DNA from: Ensifer sp. IC4062
Lineage (GTDB): Bacteria > Pseudomonadota > Alphaproteobacteria > Rhizobiales > Rhizobiaceae
Direction: 5' to 3'
DNA: 64,000 nt
NCBI RefSeq assembly: GCF_020193575.1
Contig: NZ_JADYVD010000021.1
Coordinates: 57,828-121,827, forward strand
In this document: positions 54,658 through 64,000 of the stretch, one piece after another
Layout of the letters: each line of letters opens with the position of its first letter
Numbering within the stretch: position 1 is the stretch's first letter
Position numbers and translations under genes: made by a program
The notes under the pieces: model-generated
Database searches by the model: none
What the model was told of the DNA's origin: nothing
Seen by the model: the letters and a program-made list of their open reading frames with translations, nothing else

Positions 54658-55143
54658 ATGTTGGACACTTCGGGCGGCGTTTCCATCATGCAGGCTCTCG
54701 GAGCATTTTCCTATGTCGAGCCCTTCATAGGAGCGGTTCTTGTCGCAGTCTTCACGGGGGCCGCTGTATCTTGGTCGCTTTTATGGTCTGGCCTTCTTGT
54801 TGTGACGGGCGCGGTGATCGCTAGCGCAAGTTTATGGGACCTTTGGAAGAGGAGGCAGAATTCGGATCGCTCAGGTGTTCCAACTGCGGGTCACCGCACG
54901 GCTTGGCTTGCCTCTGTTGCAGATATTTCCTCGGAGACCGATCTTAGACGCGTCGCCAACCTGATGCTCGAAAGACTGGTCCAGCTTGCTCAGGATTATG
55001 GCGACCCTCGCAAGCACGAGGATGAAATTCGCGAACTGCTGCAATCGCTTCGCATTATTGTCGAGATTTGGGATGAACTTCAAGTTGTTGACCCATGCTG
55101 TGCCGAAGCGGGCAAATATGGACCCGATCTCGAAATCGCTTAA
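54658..55143 (+). CDS. Composite hypothetical protein: DMT/EamA-like helices plus unknown soluble part
   Basis: The 161-residue frame has two hydrophobic segments (SYVEPFIGAVLVAVFTGAAV and a second to about residue 62) that resemble the last helices of EamA/DMT transporters. A soluble part follows with SSETDLRRVANLMLERLVQL and LLQSLRIIVEIWDELQVVD. The transporter's first eight helices are absent, so the N-terminal part is likely a relic. In-frame ATGs at 54658 and 54688 have no strong ribosome site. Whether it is expressed is unclear. Confidence 0.4.
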   Translation: MLDTSGGVSIMQALGAFSYVEPFIGAVLVAVFTGAAVSWSLLWSGLLVVTGAVIASASLWDLWKRRQNSDRSGVPTAGHRTAWLASVADISSETDLRRVANLMLERLVQLAQDYGDPRKHEDEIRELLQSLRIIVEIWDELQVVDPCCAEAGKYGPDLEIA

Positions 55144-55797
55144 CTTCGCGTGGCGGCGGGGAGGGCACCTAGCTAGAGGTCGAAGGAGGTTCGCTCCGCC
55201 CGTTGAGTTCACCTCAGCTGTTTGGACTCTCAAGCGACGGCAGGGAACGAGCCGCTGGTGGGCTGAGTGGCGCCGATCGGCAACAATTGAGTTAAGTCTA
55301 TCGACTGGTTTTCTGTTCCGGGACAGTGAACTCCCGAAGGCGGCGATCGCGTCCACTGTTCATCGATCGTCTCAGTTGGATGGAATGTGAAAGCCGAAGT
55401 TACACGCCCGCCTCTCGAAGATCCCACCGGCACCAATATCCCTCGCGCGTCGCGACGAACGCGCCCAAGGGCCCTTGGGTTCTTCTTAATTTGCTTCCGC
55501 CGACCGCCGCCTCGCGGTGGCCACGTTTGGCTTGTCGACACGAGTAGCAGATAATCAGCGACTGCCTTGAGGCCAGCACCAGAAATTGGGAACGCCTTCG
55601 GCGAATGACAGGATTGGGTCGAAGAGAGGCGTTTTCACGAGCCTACGGCAGGGGCTTGTTGCGGGGATGAGCGAATTGACCCCTCTCCAGGGACCGTCCC
55701 CATAACTGCAATCCTCCGATCGCGCGAGGTCTGCGCAACATACGAACCGAGTGCATGCTCAGAAAGATCACTAGGCCGAAAATCAAGACAAAGATTA
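55144..55797. other. Intergenic stretch with interspersed repeat
   Basis: About 650 bases with no credible gene. Contains repeat copy B at 55616-55669. The right end lies downstream of the leftward SMP-30 gene. Confidence 0.45.
55616..55669. repeat. 54-bp interspersed repeat, copy B
   Basis: Counterpart of 41039-41092, same orientation. ACGAGCC and GGCTTGT can form a short stem. It is 14.6 kb from copy A and bounds the decayed part of the window. Confidence 0.55.
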
Positions 55798-56709
55798 TTA
55801 GGGATACTGCGCCCCGTTTGTCTTCACATAGATCGAATAGAGCGACTGGGTGGCGGTGATGAAGAGGCGGTTCTTCTTCGGGCCACCGAAAGTGAGGTTT
55901 GACACTGTCTGCGGTACAAGGATCTTGCCAAGCAGCTTGCCATCCGGTGCAAAGCAATGGACGCCGTCAGCGGCGCTGCACCACAGGTTTCCAAGAACGT
56001 CAAAGCGGAAGCCGTCTGGAATGCCGTTATCGATGGAGCAGAAATAGCTGCCGTTTCTCAGTGTGCCGTCTTCGGCCACATCAAAAACACGGATATGGCT
56101 TGGGACCTCATGCTCGGCCGATCCGGAGTCGGCGATATAGAGCCGCTTTTCATCCAGAGAGAAGGCGAGGCCGTTCGGCTGGATGAAATCTGTGACCACG
56201 GCAACGATCGCGCCCGACACGGGGTCGATCCGATAGACATTGCGCGTCTCCTGTTCGGGCTCTGCCTTGTGGCCTTCATAGTCCGAGACGATGCCGTAGG
56301 TTGGGTCCGTGAACCAGACTGAGCCGTCGGAGCGCACGGTAACGTCATTCGGCGAGTTCAGCCGCTTGCCCTGGTAGCTGTCGGCAAGCACGGTAATGCG
56401 GCCGTCATACTCGGTGCGCGTCACGCGCCGGCCGCCGTGTTCGCACGAGATCAGCCGGCCCTGACGATCGCGGGTATTGCCGTTCACATAATTCGAGGGC
56501 GAGCGGAAGACCGAGGCAAGTCCTTCCGGCGACCAACGCATCATGCGTTCGTTTGGAATATCGCTCCAGATCAGAGTGTTTAGGTCGGAAAACCAGACCG
56601 GCCCCTCCGCCCAACGGCAGCCGCGATAGAGCTCTTCAAGTGCCGCGCTGCCAACGATCAGGGAACGGAAACGTTCGTCTCGGATGTCGTAAAGCGGGTT
56701 TTCGGTCAA
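55798..56709 (-). CDS. SMP-30/gluconolactonase family sugar lactonase
   Basis: The 303-residue six-bladed beta-propeller has family motifs CRWAEGPVWFSDLNTLIWSD (metal glutamate in EGP), LNSPNDVTVRSDGSVWFTDP (asparagines of the metal site) and PNGLAFSLDEKRLYIADSGS. It hydrolyses aldonolactones to aldonic acids. Start is TTG at 56709 behind GGAGGGATAG. It is divergent from the AraC regulator of the adjacent sugar unit. With the polyol/sugar dehydrogenase downstream it may process an oxidised sugar. Confidence 0.9.
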   Translation of the reverse strand: MTENPLYDIRDERFRSLIVGSAALEELYRGCRWAEGPVWFSDLNTLIWSDIPNERMMRWSPEGLASVFRSPSNYVNGNTRDRQGRLISCEHGGRRVTRTEYDGRITVLADSYQGKRLNSPNDVTVRSDGSVWFTDPTYGIVSDYEGHKAEPEQETRNVYRIDPVSGAIVAVVTDFIQPNGLAFSLDEKRLYIADSGSAEHEVPSHIRVFDVAEDGTLRNGSYFCSIDNGIPDGFRFDVLGNLWCSAADGVHCFAPDGKLLGKILVPQTVSNLTFGGPKKNRLFITATQSLYSIYVKTNGAQYP

Positions 56710-57163
56710 AGCACTATCCCTCCACGTCCTGTTGCCATTTCGCGCAGTGTCAAATTATACAAGGTGCCACCGACGGAACTGCGCACAGCGATGTTTGAGG
56801 AGTATCATCTGATTTCTGACACTCAAGCAAGCGCGTGCTCACCGCGCTCCTCATAGACATTTTTCCGCCGATGGGAGCTCTGGCGGCAGGCCTCACAAGC
56901 ATGCGGCTGATGAAGTGGGGGCAACAAACACGAAACTGGCGTGACTTGCTTCACGGAACGAGCCGGTTCAGAAAAAAAGCGATAACGAGGCACACCAACT
57001 CCGCCCGCGCTCCGTCGGCCGGCAATGACTTATTGGGTTTCTGCCTCCACTGCGGAATGCAGTTGTCACGTGAAAGGGCACGACGTAGTACCTTGGCTGG
57101 CGGCAACATTGACATTGCCAAATGGCGGTACATCCGCGCTCGGCATGGAGGCTGCGAGGAACA
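56710..57163. other. Divergent promoter region of the third sugar unit
   Basis: About 450 bases between the lactonase and AraC starts. A rightward frame from 56835 has no supportive ribosome site or motif. No clear palindrome was recognised; AraC-family sites are direct repeats that are hard to see by eye. Confidence 0.4.
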
Positions 57164-58135
57164 ATGCTGAGGAATGCGAGAGGAACGGAGGCCGGGAGGG
57201 CTCTGGGTGTCAAGACGGCGGCGATGGCCAGCAACCCGCCGACCTTCGAGCACATCGTCACCGGCGTGAACGAGACCTTTCTCTGGCGCAAGGACAACTA
57301 TCCCTGGGAGCGCAATGTCTGGAACTTCCATCCCGAGATCGAAATTCACCTGATCCGCAATGCCGCAGGCATGGCTTTCGTCGGCGACTACATCGGCGAA
57401 TTCGGCCCCGGCTATCTCACCGTCGTCGGCCGCAACCTGCCGCATGACTGGGTAACGGCCACCGAGCCCGGCGAGATTATCGAGGGCCGCGATATCGTCA
57501 TCCAGTTTGATCAGGAGCGGATCGGTGAGCTCAGCAAATTGGCACCGGAATTCGCCCAGCTCGACGCCTTCTTCCGGCTCGCCGAACAAGGCCTCGTGTT
57601 TCACGGCGAGACGCGCCATCGCGGCGCGGAGCTCATGGAGAGCATGGGCACTCTCACCGGATTCTCCCGCTTCGCCGCTTTCGCCGAGCTCATGGATCTT
57701 CTGTCCGGCAGCCACGAGTATGAAATCCTCTCGTCGCCGGAATTTGCACCGAAGCTCGACGCAGAGACCCTCGATATGCTGCAGCGCGTGCTCATCTATA
57801 TTTTCGAGCATGTCGCGACCGACATTCATTTGGCGGACGTGGCGGCGCTCGCCGGAATGAGCGAGAGCGCGTTTTCCCGCTTCTTCAAAAAGAACACCGG
57901 CAATAGCTTCACCGATCACGTCAACAAGCTGCGCATCTGGCAGGCCTGCAAGCTGCTCGCCGAAAGCGACATGCCGATCACCGACATCTGCTTCGAGGTC
58001 GGCTACCTCAACATTTCCAACTTCAACCGCACATTTCTGCGTCATCACAAGATGACACCCTCCGCCTATCGGCGGTTGACGGGACAGAGGCGACCGGTCC
58101 GGATACTGGATGCCCAGCATGTCGACACGCATTAA
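57164..58135 (+). CDS. AraC-family transcriptional regulator
   Basis: The 323-residue protein has an N-terminal cupin-type sensing domain (WNFHPEIEIHLIRNAAGMAF; FGPGYLTVVGRNLPHDW) and a C-terminal double HTH (LADVAALAGMSESAFSRFFK; ITDICFEVGYLNISNFNRTF). ATG at 57164 follows GCGAGGAAC; ATG at 57224 is the alternative. It lies 150 bases before the ABC transporter operon and divergent from the lactonase, so it probably activates both. Confidence 0.92.
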   Translation: MLRNARGTEAGRALGVKTAAMASNPPTFEHIVTGVNETFLWRKDNYPWERNVWNFHPEIEIHLIRNAAGMAFVGDYIGEFGPGYLTVVGRNLPHDWVTATEPGEIIEGRDIVIQFDQERIGELSKLAPEFAQLDAFFRLAEQGLVFHGETRHRGAELMESMGTLTGFSRFAAFAELMDLLSGSHEYEILSSPEFAPKLDAETLDMLQRVLIYIFEHVATDIHLADVAALAGMSESAFSRFFKKNTGNSFTDHVNKLRIWQACKLLAESDMPITDICFEVGYLNISNFNRTFLRHHKMTPSAYRRLTGQRRPVRILDAQHVDTH

Positions 58136-58284
58136 AGTATAGATTCTGTGCATGAGGGGCGCTAGCCCATACCGCCGTATTTCATAGGATCACCTCAGCG
58201 AGCAAGCTCGCACGGGAGGAGCAGGCGAGCGGAATCGGGAGTTTCTCAAGCCTGCTCGGCAGACCTTTAGGGGAGGTTCAAAAC

Positions 58285-59562
58285 ATGAAAGACCTGAAAG
58301 CGCTCGTTTCGAGCATCGCTATCGCTTGCGCTCTCGCGAGCTCGGCGTCTTCAATTGCTGCGGCTGCACAATGCACCGACACTATCCGGGTTATCGCGCA
58401 GCCGCGCGACGGCCTGACGCTGCTTGAAAACTACAAGGATGAATTCGCCAAGCTATCTGGCGGCGCGGATTTCCAGATCGACTATCTGAACGAGAACGAC
58501 CGCCGCGCCAAGACCAAGGCCGATGCATCGACGATCGGTAAGTACAATGTGTATTATATTGACGAAGCCAACGTCGCGCTTTTCGCAAAGTCCGGCTGGG
58601 TTGCTCCGCTGGCCGACTACTACCCGGCCGACTACGATTACGCCGATTTCGATCCGGGCCGCCAGAAGGTCGCCACCTATGACGGCAAGGTCTGGTTCGC
58701 ACCTTTGACCGGCGGCGGCGACCTGATGGTCTACCGCAAGGATCTGCTCGAAGCCGCGGGCATCAAGCCGCCGACCACGCTCGACGAATACGTCGCTGCC
58801 ATAAAGGCCCTGCATCAGCCCGACAAGGGCATCTATGGCACCGCCCTGCGCGGCCAGCGCGGCTCGGGCGCCAATGTCTGGCGCTGGATGCCTTACTTCA
58901 AGGGCTTCGGCGGTAACTGGTTCGACGGGGACAAGCCCGTCTTCGATGGCGACGCGGCCGTGAAGGCGACCGAGACCTACCTCGAGATCTTCAAGTATTC
59001 CGCACCGGGCAGCCAGACCGGCGGCTGGGACGAGGCCGTCGGCGCCTTCACTTCCGGCCAGGTCGCCTTGCTCATCGAATCCACGCCGCTGGTCGGGATG
59101 GCGCTCGATCCGAAGGCGTCGCAGGTCGCCGACAAGATCGGCTATCTTCCGCCGCCGACGCCGCTGACCGGCGGTGGCTACGGCCACGGCCTCGCCATCG
59201 GCACCAAGGCGAATAAGACGGAAGAGGCCAAGCAGTGCGCTGGCCTGTTCATCGCCTGGGCAACGTCGAAGGAAAACGAACAGCGCCGTCTCGACGAAGG
59301 CCAATTTAGCGAACTCAACCGCACCAGCGTCATGACCAGTCCGAAGTTCGCCGAACGTTATGGCCCTGACCTCGGCCAGGCGCTCGCCGACACCGGCAAG
59401 GTCACGGCGGTCAACTTTTGGCAGAACGCATCGTGGCCGGACCTGGGCGATCGCTGGGGCATCATCCTGGAAGAACTGATCACCGGCACCCGCACGGACG
59501 TCAAGGAAGGGCTGGATGAACTCAACGGCTTTGCCACCGACCTCGTCGCCCGCAGCCAGTAA
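58285..59562 (+). CDS. Sugar ABC transporter substrate-binding protein (family 1)
   Basis: The 425-residue protein has a signal peptide (cleavage near residue 27). It shows family 1 features: FAPLTGGGDLMVYRKDLLEAAG, GWDEAVGAFTSGQVALLIES and KENEQRRLDEGQFSELNRTS, as in rhizobial polyol/maltitol-type binding proteins. RBS GGGGAGG precedes ATG. Permeases, a polyol dehydrogenase and the ATPase follow, suggesting a sugar alcohol ligand. Confidence 0.93.
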   Translation: MKDLKALVSSIAIACALASSASSIAAAAQCTDTIRVIAQPRDGLTLLENYKDEFAKLSGGADFQIDYLNENDRRAKTKADASTIGKYNVYYIDEANVALFAKSGWVAPLADYYPADYDYADFDPGRQKVATYDGKVWFAPLTGGGDLMVYRKDLLEAAGIKPPTTLDEYVAAIKALHQPDKGIYGTALRGQRGSGANVWRWMPYFKGFGGNWFDGDKPVFDGDAAVKATETYLEIFKYSAPGSQTGGWDEAVGAFTSGQVALLIESTPLVGMALDPKASQVADKIGYLPPPTPLTGGGYGHGLAIGTKANKTEEAKQCAGLFIAWATSKENEQRRLDEGQFSELNRTSVMTSPKFAERYGPDLGQALADTGKVTAVNFWQNASWPDLGDRWGIILEELITGTRTDVKEGLDELNGFATDLVARSQ

Positions 59563-59587
59563 TCCAGCCTGAACAGATATCCTCCCG

Positions 59588-59617
59588 TCCCGGCGCTGGC
59601 TTCGGCCGCGTCGGGGC
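59588..59617 (+). terminator. Imperfect intercistronic hairpin after the binding-protein gene
   Basis: CCCGGCGCTGGC and GGCCGCGTCGGGG form an imperfect GC-rich stem with a TTC loop, followed by a short CTTTCC. It is the third case in this window of a hairpin directly after a binding-protein gene. Confidence 0.5.
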
Positions 59618-59659
59618 TTTCCATCCAAGGCGACGCGCACTGCCTCGTCGGAGGGCCTC

Positions 59660-60523
59660 ATGAAGAACAAAAGCACATTGCCCTGGGTGTTCCTGACGCC
59701 CGCTATGGTCGTGCTCGCCGTCTTGGCGCTGGTGCCGACCGTCTGCGCGATCGTCATATCCTTCGAGGATCGCGAACTCAGCAGACCTGACGGAAACTTC
59801 GTCGGGTTCGACAACTATCTCGCGCTATTTTCGGACCGGCGCTTCGTCAACGCTATTACGGTTTCGCTGAGTTGGGAGGTCATCACAGTTGGCTTCACTA
59901 TGCTGATCGCGGTCGGTCTGGGCATCCTGCTGTTCGAATGCGTCTCGCCGCGCACGCGCAAAATTCTAGCGCTGCTGTTCATCGTGCCGGTAGTCCTGCC
60001 GCGCGTCTCGGCCGCCTTCGTTTGGAAGTTCGCATTCCATCCGCTCTATGGCATCGCCACCTATCCTTACAAGGCGATCACTGGCCAGCCGCTCGATCTC
60101 TTATCCAATCCGCTGACGGCGCTCGGTACGGTCGCCCTCGTTGACGTCTGGCAATGGGGCCTGTTCTTCTCCGTCATCGTGCTGAAGCTTTTGGAGACCC
60201 TGCCGCCGCAGCCGTTCGAGGCGGCCCGGCTCGACCATGCGCGCACCTGGGAAGTCTATACCTACGTGGCGCTGCCGATGCTGAAGGCGCCGCTCATCTC
60301 GCTGGCCTTCGTCAAGATGATCGAATCGCTGCGCGCCTTCGACCTCATCTACGTGATGACCCGGGGCGGCCCGGGTATCTCCACCGAGACGCTCGACATG
60401 TACGCCTTCTCGCAAGGTTTCATCGAGTCCGGCCGCATTTCCTATGCCTCTGGCATGGCCGTTCTGATGATGATCGCGACGTCGCTTGCCTTCACCGTCA
60501 TCTGGAAGAGGGCGAAGATATGA
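59660..60523 (+). CDS. Sugar ABC transporter permease (MalF type)
   Basis: The 287-residue protein has six hydrophobic segments, the NFVGFDNYLALF motif after the first helix and an EAA loop FEAARLDHARTWEVYTYVALP. RBS CGGAGGG precedes ATG. The last bases overlap the next permease (ATGA). Confidence 0.92.
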   Translation: MKNKSTLPWVFLTPAMVVLAVLALVPTVCAIVISFEDRELSRPDGNFVGFDNYLALFSDRRFVNAITVSLSWEVITVGFTMLIAVGLGILLFECVSPRTRKILALLFIVPVVLPRVSAAFVWKFAFHPLYGIATYPYKAITGQPLDLLSNPLTALGTVALVDVWQWGLFFSVIVLKLLETLPPQPFEAARLDHARTWEVYTYVALPMLKAPLISLAFVKMIESLRAFDLIYVMTRGGPGISTETLDMYAFSQGFIESGRISYASGMAVLMMIATSLAFTVIWKRAKI

Positions 60524-61341
60524 GCCGCCGTTCGACCGGCCGCCTCGCTGGCCGCGCCATCCTTCTCCTCGCTGCGTTCTCCGCCGTGTTCCCGGCGTTC
60601 TGGACCGCACTCAACGCTTTCAAGAACCGCGTGGACATCGTCACGCCCACGCCGCTCTTCATTTTCACCCCGACGCTCGACAATTTCGCCTACGTGCTCG
60701 GTCGCGACAGCGTCTTCGACGGGCTCTTCAATTCGTTGGTGACCTCGGGCGCCGCCGTGCTAATCGGCGCGGTGCTTGGCCTGCCGGCGGCCTATGCGAT
60801 CGCGCGCCATCCGCACCGCTGGTCGAAGGACATTCAATTCTTCGTGCTATCGCTGCGCTTCCTGCCGCCGGTCGCCGTCGCCATTCCGCTGATGGTGATT
60901 TGGCTGCAGCTTGAACTCTACGACACGAGGCTGTCGCTCATCATCACCTATACACTGCTGACGCTAGCAACCGTCGTCTGGCTTTCAGTCCCGGCCTTTG
61001 CCCGCGTGCCGAAGGAGGTCGAGGAAGCCGCCCGCGTCGATGGCTACGGCCCCTATGCAATCTTTTTCCTAATCGCACTGCCGATCGCCTCGCGCTCGCT
61101 GATCGGCGCCGTCGCCTTTGCCTTCGTGCTCGTCTGGAACGAATTCCTGATCGCACTGATGCTGACGACCTCCGACGCCAAAACGCTGCCGATCGTCGCC
61201 TCCGAACTCACTCAGCTCGGCCGGGACGTGCCCTGGGGCATCCTCAACGCCTCGGTCGTACTGCTCTCCATACCTCCGCTGCTCTTCATCGGCGTCCTCA
61301 GCGGAATGCTCAACAGCGCCTTCAAGCGCAAGTCTTCGTAA
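60520..61341 (+). CDS. Sugar ABC transporter permease (MalG type)
   Basis: The 273-residue protein has six hydrophobic segments and the EAA loop [20 protein letters not shown]. The start overlaps the preceding stop by four bases. It forms the importer pore with the gene before it and the ATPase at 62403. Confidence 0.92.
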   Translation: MSRRSTGRLAGRAILLLAAFSAVFPAFWTALNAFKNRVDIVTPTPLFIFTPTLDNFAYVLGRDSVFDGLFNSLVTSGAAVLIGAVLGLPAAYAIARHPHRWSKDIQFFVLSLRFLPPVAVAIPLMVIWLQLELYDTRLSLIITYTLLTLATVVWLSVPAFARVPKEVEEAARVDGYGPYAIFFLIALPIASRSLIGAVAFAFVLVWNEFLIALMLTTSDAKTLPIVASELTQLGRDVPWGILNASVVLLSIPPLLFIGVLSGMLNSAFKRKSS

Positions 61342-61354
61342 AAGGAATTTCTCG

Positions 61355-62401
61355 ATGCAAGCTCTGGTTCTTGAGCAAAAGGGCGTCCTCTCGATGCGCG
61401 ACATCGACTTGCCGCTCGAACCCGGCCCCGATGACGTGAAGATCAGGATCAACACCGTCGGCGTTTGCGGCAGCGACGTGCATTATTACACGCATGGCGC
61501 CATCGGTCCCTTTGTCGTACGCGAACCTATGGTGCTCGGCCACGAGGCCGCAGGCACGATCGTCGAGGTCGGCAGCAATGTGCGGGGTCTTGCCGTGGGC
61601 GACCGCGTCTGCATGGAGCCTGGCATTCCCGACCTCACCTCGCGAGCCTCCAAGCTCGGCATCTACAACGTCGATCCGAGCGTACGCTTCTGGGCAACGC
61701 CGCCAATCCATGGGGTGCTGACACCCTACGCAGTTCACCCCGCCGCCTTCACCTACAAGCTGCCCGACAATGTCAGCTTCGCCGAAGGCGCCATGGTCGA
61801 ACCCTTCGCCATCGGCATGCAGGCGGCCGCGCGTGCGCATATCGCCCCAGGCGACGTTGCTGTCGTCATCGGCTGTGGGCCGATCGGCATCATGGTGGCG
61901 CTGGCCGCGCTCGCCGGCGGCTGCAGCCGCGTGTTCATCTCCGATTTCAGCGCCGAGAAGCTGGCGATCGCCGGGGGCTATGCCGGCATCATACCAATCA
62001 ATATTGGCGAGCAATCGCTGAAGGAAGTGGTTGCCCGCGAAACCGACATGTGGGGTGCGGACATCGTGTTCGAGGCCAGCGGCAGCGCCAGGGCCTATAC
62101 TGGCATCTTCGAGCTCGTACGCCCGGGCGGCACCCTGGTGCTGGTCGGCCTGCCGGTCGAGCCGGTGAATTTCGACGTATCGGGTGCCATCGCGAAGGAA
62201 GTGCGGCTCGAAACCGTGTTCCGCTACGCCAACATCTTCGACCGCGCCCTGCAACTCATCGCATCCGGCAAGGTGGACCTGAAGCCCCTGATCACCGACA
62301 CCTATGACTTCAAGGACAGCATCCAGGCTTTTGAGCGCGCCGCTTCTGCCATTCCCACCGACGTGAAGCTGCAGATCCTCATGGAAAGCGGAGAGAACTG
62401 A
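61355..62401 (+). CDS. Zinc-dependent polyol dehydrogenase (xylitol/sorbitol dehydrogenase-like)
   Basis: The 348-residue MDR-family protein has catalytic zinc ligands C38 (VCGSDVHYY), H63 and E64 (GHEAAG) and E149 (VEPFAIG). The coenzyme fold is [19 protein letters not shown], and D in FISDFSAEK favours NAD. The lobe that usually holds four structural-zinc cysteines is [20 protein letters not shown], with none, as in some polyol dehydrogenases. It would oxidise an imported polyol to the ketose. It lies inside the ABC operon between permease and ATPase, gap 13 bases. Confidence 0.9.
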   Translation: MQALVLEQKGVLSMRDIDLPLEPGPDDVKIRINTVGVCGSDVHYYTHGAIGPFVVREPMVLGHEAAGTIVEVGSNVRGLAVGDRVCMEPGIPDLTSRASKLGIYNVDPSVRFWATPPIHGVLTPYAVHPAAFTYKLPDNVSFAEGAMVEPFAIGMQAAARAHIAPGDVAVVIGCGPIGIMVALAALAGGCSRVFISDFSAEKLAIAGGYAGIIPINIGEQSLKEVVARETDMWGADIVFEASGSARAYTGIFELVRPGGTLVLVGLPVEPVNFDVSGAIAKEVRLETVFRYANIFDRALQLIASGKVDLKPLITDTYDFKDSIQAFERAASAIPTDVKLQILMESGEN

Positions 62402-62402
62402 G

Positions 62403-63494
<1,092 letters not shown>

Positions 63495-63568
63495 GGTGAC
63501 GCCCGCCGCTTGCGCGCTCTCGCTTATCGGCCAGAGCCGCAGCGTTTGTGCCCGCGCCGTCACTGAGG

Positions 63569-63826
63569 ATGTCCATAGGCTCGATAGACGAACGCCTGGC
63601 CACGGCGCCGTCCGGTCTACGGTTCGATTCGGTTCAAGGCGATGGATGCACAGTCGACTCCCGAGACGGTCGCATCGGTTATCCATTGATCGTCTCAAGT
63701 GGGGGGCAAGCGGTCGTAGCCAAGCTGATCGCCGAAGGACGTGTTCGGGCCGCATTCGAGACGGGCAGGTTCTTGCTTGGCGATGAGGATCTCGGACGTT
63801 CAACTGCGATCGGGGTGATGAACTGA
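63569..63826 (+). CDS. Uncertain small hypothetical frame
   Basis: 85 codons from ATG 63569 (or 92 from 63548): RFDSVQGDGCTVDSRDGRIG, then SSGGQAVVAKLIAEGRVRAA. Composition is protein-like, but no ribosome site is clear and no family was recognised. It is convergent with the partial dehydratase gene. It may be a relic. Confidence 0.3.
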   Translation: MSIGSIDERLATAPSGLRFDSVQGDGCTVDSRDGRIGYPLIVSSGGQAVVAKLIAEGRVRAAFETGRFLLGDEDLGRSTAIGVMN

Positions 63827-63842
63827 CCGAAGCTGGAACGGA

Positions 63843-64000
63843 TTACCCCGCCGCCTTGTATATCTCGGCAAGATCGCCTAGATCCCAGTTCCCGCCAGAC
63901 AACACCGCACAGACTTTTTCATCGGGCTTGACGTCTATGCTGCCCGCCAACAGTGCTCCGACGCCGATCGAGGCGGCTGGTTCAGCGATCAATTTCGCAT
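63843..64000 (-). CDS. Threonine dehydratase-like PLP enzyme, C-terminal part
   Basis: The last 52 residues are visible, open at the right edge: KLIAEPAASIGVGALLAG, then DEKVCAVLSGGNWDLGDLAE and the stop TAA. EPA(A/G) and VLSGGN are characteristic of threonine/serine dehydratases and racemases of fold type II, which deaminate hydroxy-amino acids. The rest lies outside the window. Confidence 0.8.
   Translation of the reverse strand, partial: AKLIAEPAASIGVGALLAGSIDVKPDEKVCAVLSGGNWDLGDLAEIYKAAG

Noticed and set aside
56951..59814. Minus-strand frames of about 400 and 453 codons
   Set aside because: Antisense to the AraC regulator and binding-protein genes.

Overview
The window reads as an accessory replicon (megaplasmid-like) or genomic-island segment of a Sinorhizobium/Ensifer-type alphaproteobacterium. 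The grounds are high GC, three solute-transport/catabolism operons in the usual rhizobial style, SorC, LysR, AraC and GlxA regulators, a cbb3/FixNOP-like oxidase with its own copper ATPase, a second 5-aminolevulinate synthase with an Irr-type box beside it, and a TIGR02186/TauE pair. No rRNA, tRNA, replication gene or CRISPR array was seen. Species-level placement is inference.

Layout. (1) 1-606: partial LysR regulator at the left edge, then a gene-poor stretch. (2) 1.4-8.3 kb: arabinoside unit. An ArsR-type regulator fused to a beta-rich domain, a GH51 arabinofuranosidase, a family 1 binding protein and two permeases run rightwards; the ATPase lies convergently. Matching inverted repeats (TTCATATC/GATATGAA type) precede the regulator and the arabinofuranosidase. 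(3) 8.5-20 kb: a ten-gene polyol-type operon with a CUT2 ABC importer, SorC regulator, aldo/keto reductase, GlpD/EryB-like dehydrogenase, class I aldolase, FGGY kinase and GMC oxidoreductase. An 18-bp perfect palindrome lies upstream. Kinase, FAD dehydrogenase and aldolase suggest phosphorylation, oxidation to a ketose phosphate, then cleavage. (4) 20-21.9 kb: decayed tyrosine recombinase between two 55-bp direct repeats.

(5) 21.9-38.6 kb is the most interesting region. It holds soxYZ with a flavocytochrome c pair (SoxE/SoxF type); a leftward operon of a cupredoxin-like protein, a Tat-exported metallophosphoesterase and a SoxA/TsdA-like monoheme cytochrome; a divergent rightward set of SCO1, 5-aminolevulinate synthase and a GroEL with a His/Asp/Glu tail; and a cbb3-like oxidase in which the CcoO and CcoP parts are one three-heme polypeptide, followed by four very small membrane proteins, a SafE-type membrane protein and CcoI. 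An Irr/ICE-like box lies between the two divergent arms. Broken copies of the cytochrome and of ccoI within the region point to duplication and partial loss. Read together, this looks like a self-contained respiratory module that brings its own copper delivery, haem synthesis and chaperonin and may oxidise reduced sulfur.

(6) 39-52 kb is a gene graveyard: frameshifted LysR, MDR oxidoreductase, TauE, TPR-protein and GlxA genes, an ISL3 transposase remnant, a truncated GST and a fused AraC/nitroreductase scar. Interspersed intact genes are a CatB-like acetyltransferase, a TIGR02186 protein, an SDR, a membrane protein, a K+ channel-like protein and a CMD/AhpD-like protein. (7) 52.6-55.1 kb: class III cyclase with TPRs and a small composite frame. 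(8) 55.8-63.5 kb: a third sugar unit with an SMP-30 lactonase, AraC regulator, ABC importer, polyol dehydrogenase and ATPase. (9) The window ends in the 3' part of a threonine dehydratase-like gene on the minus strand.
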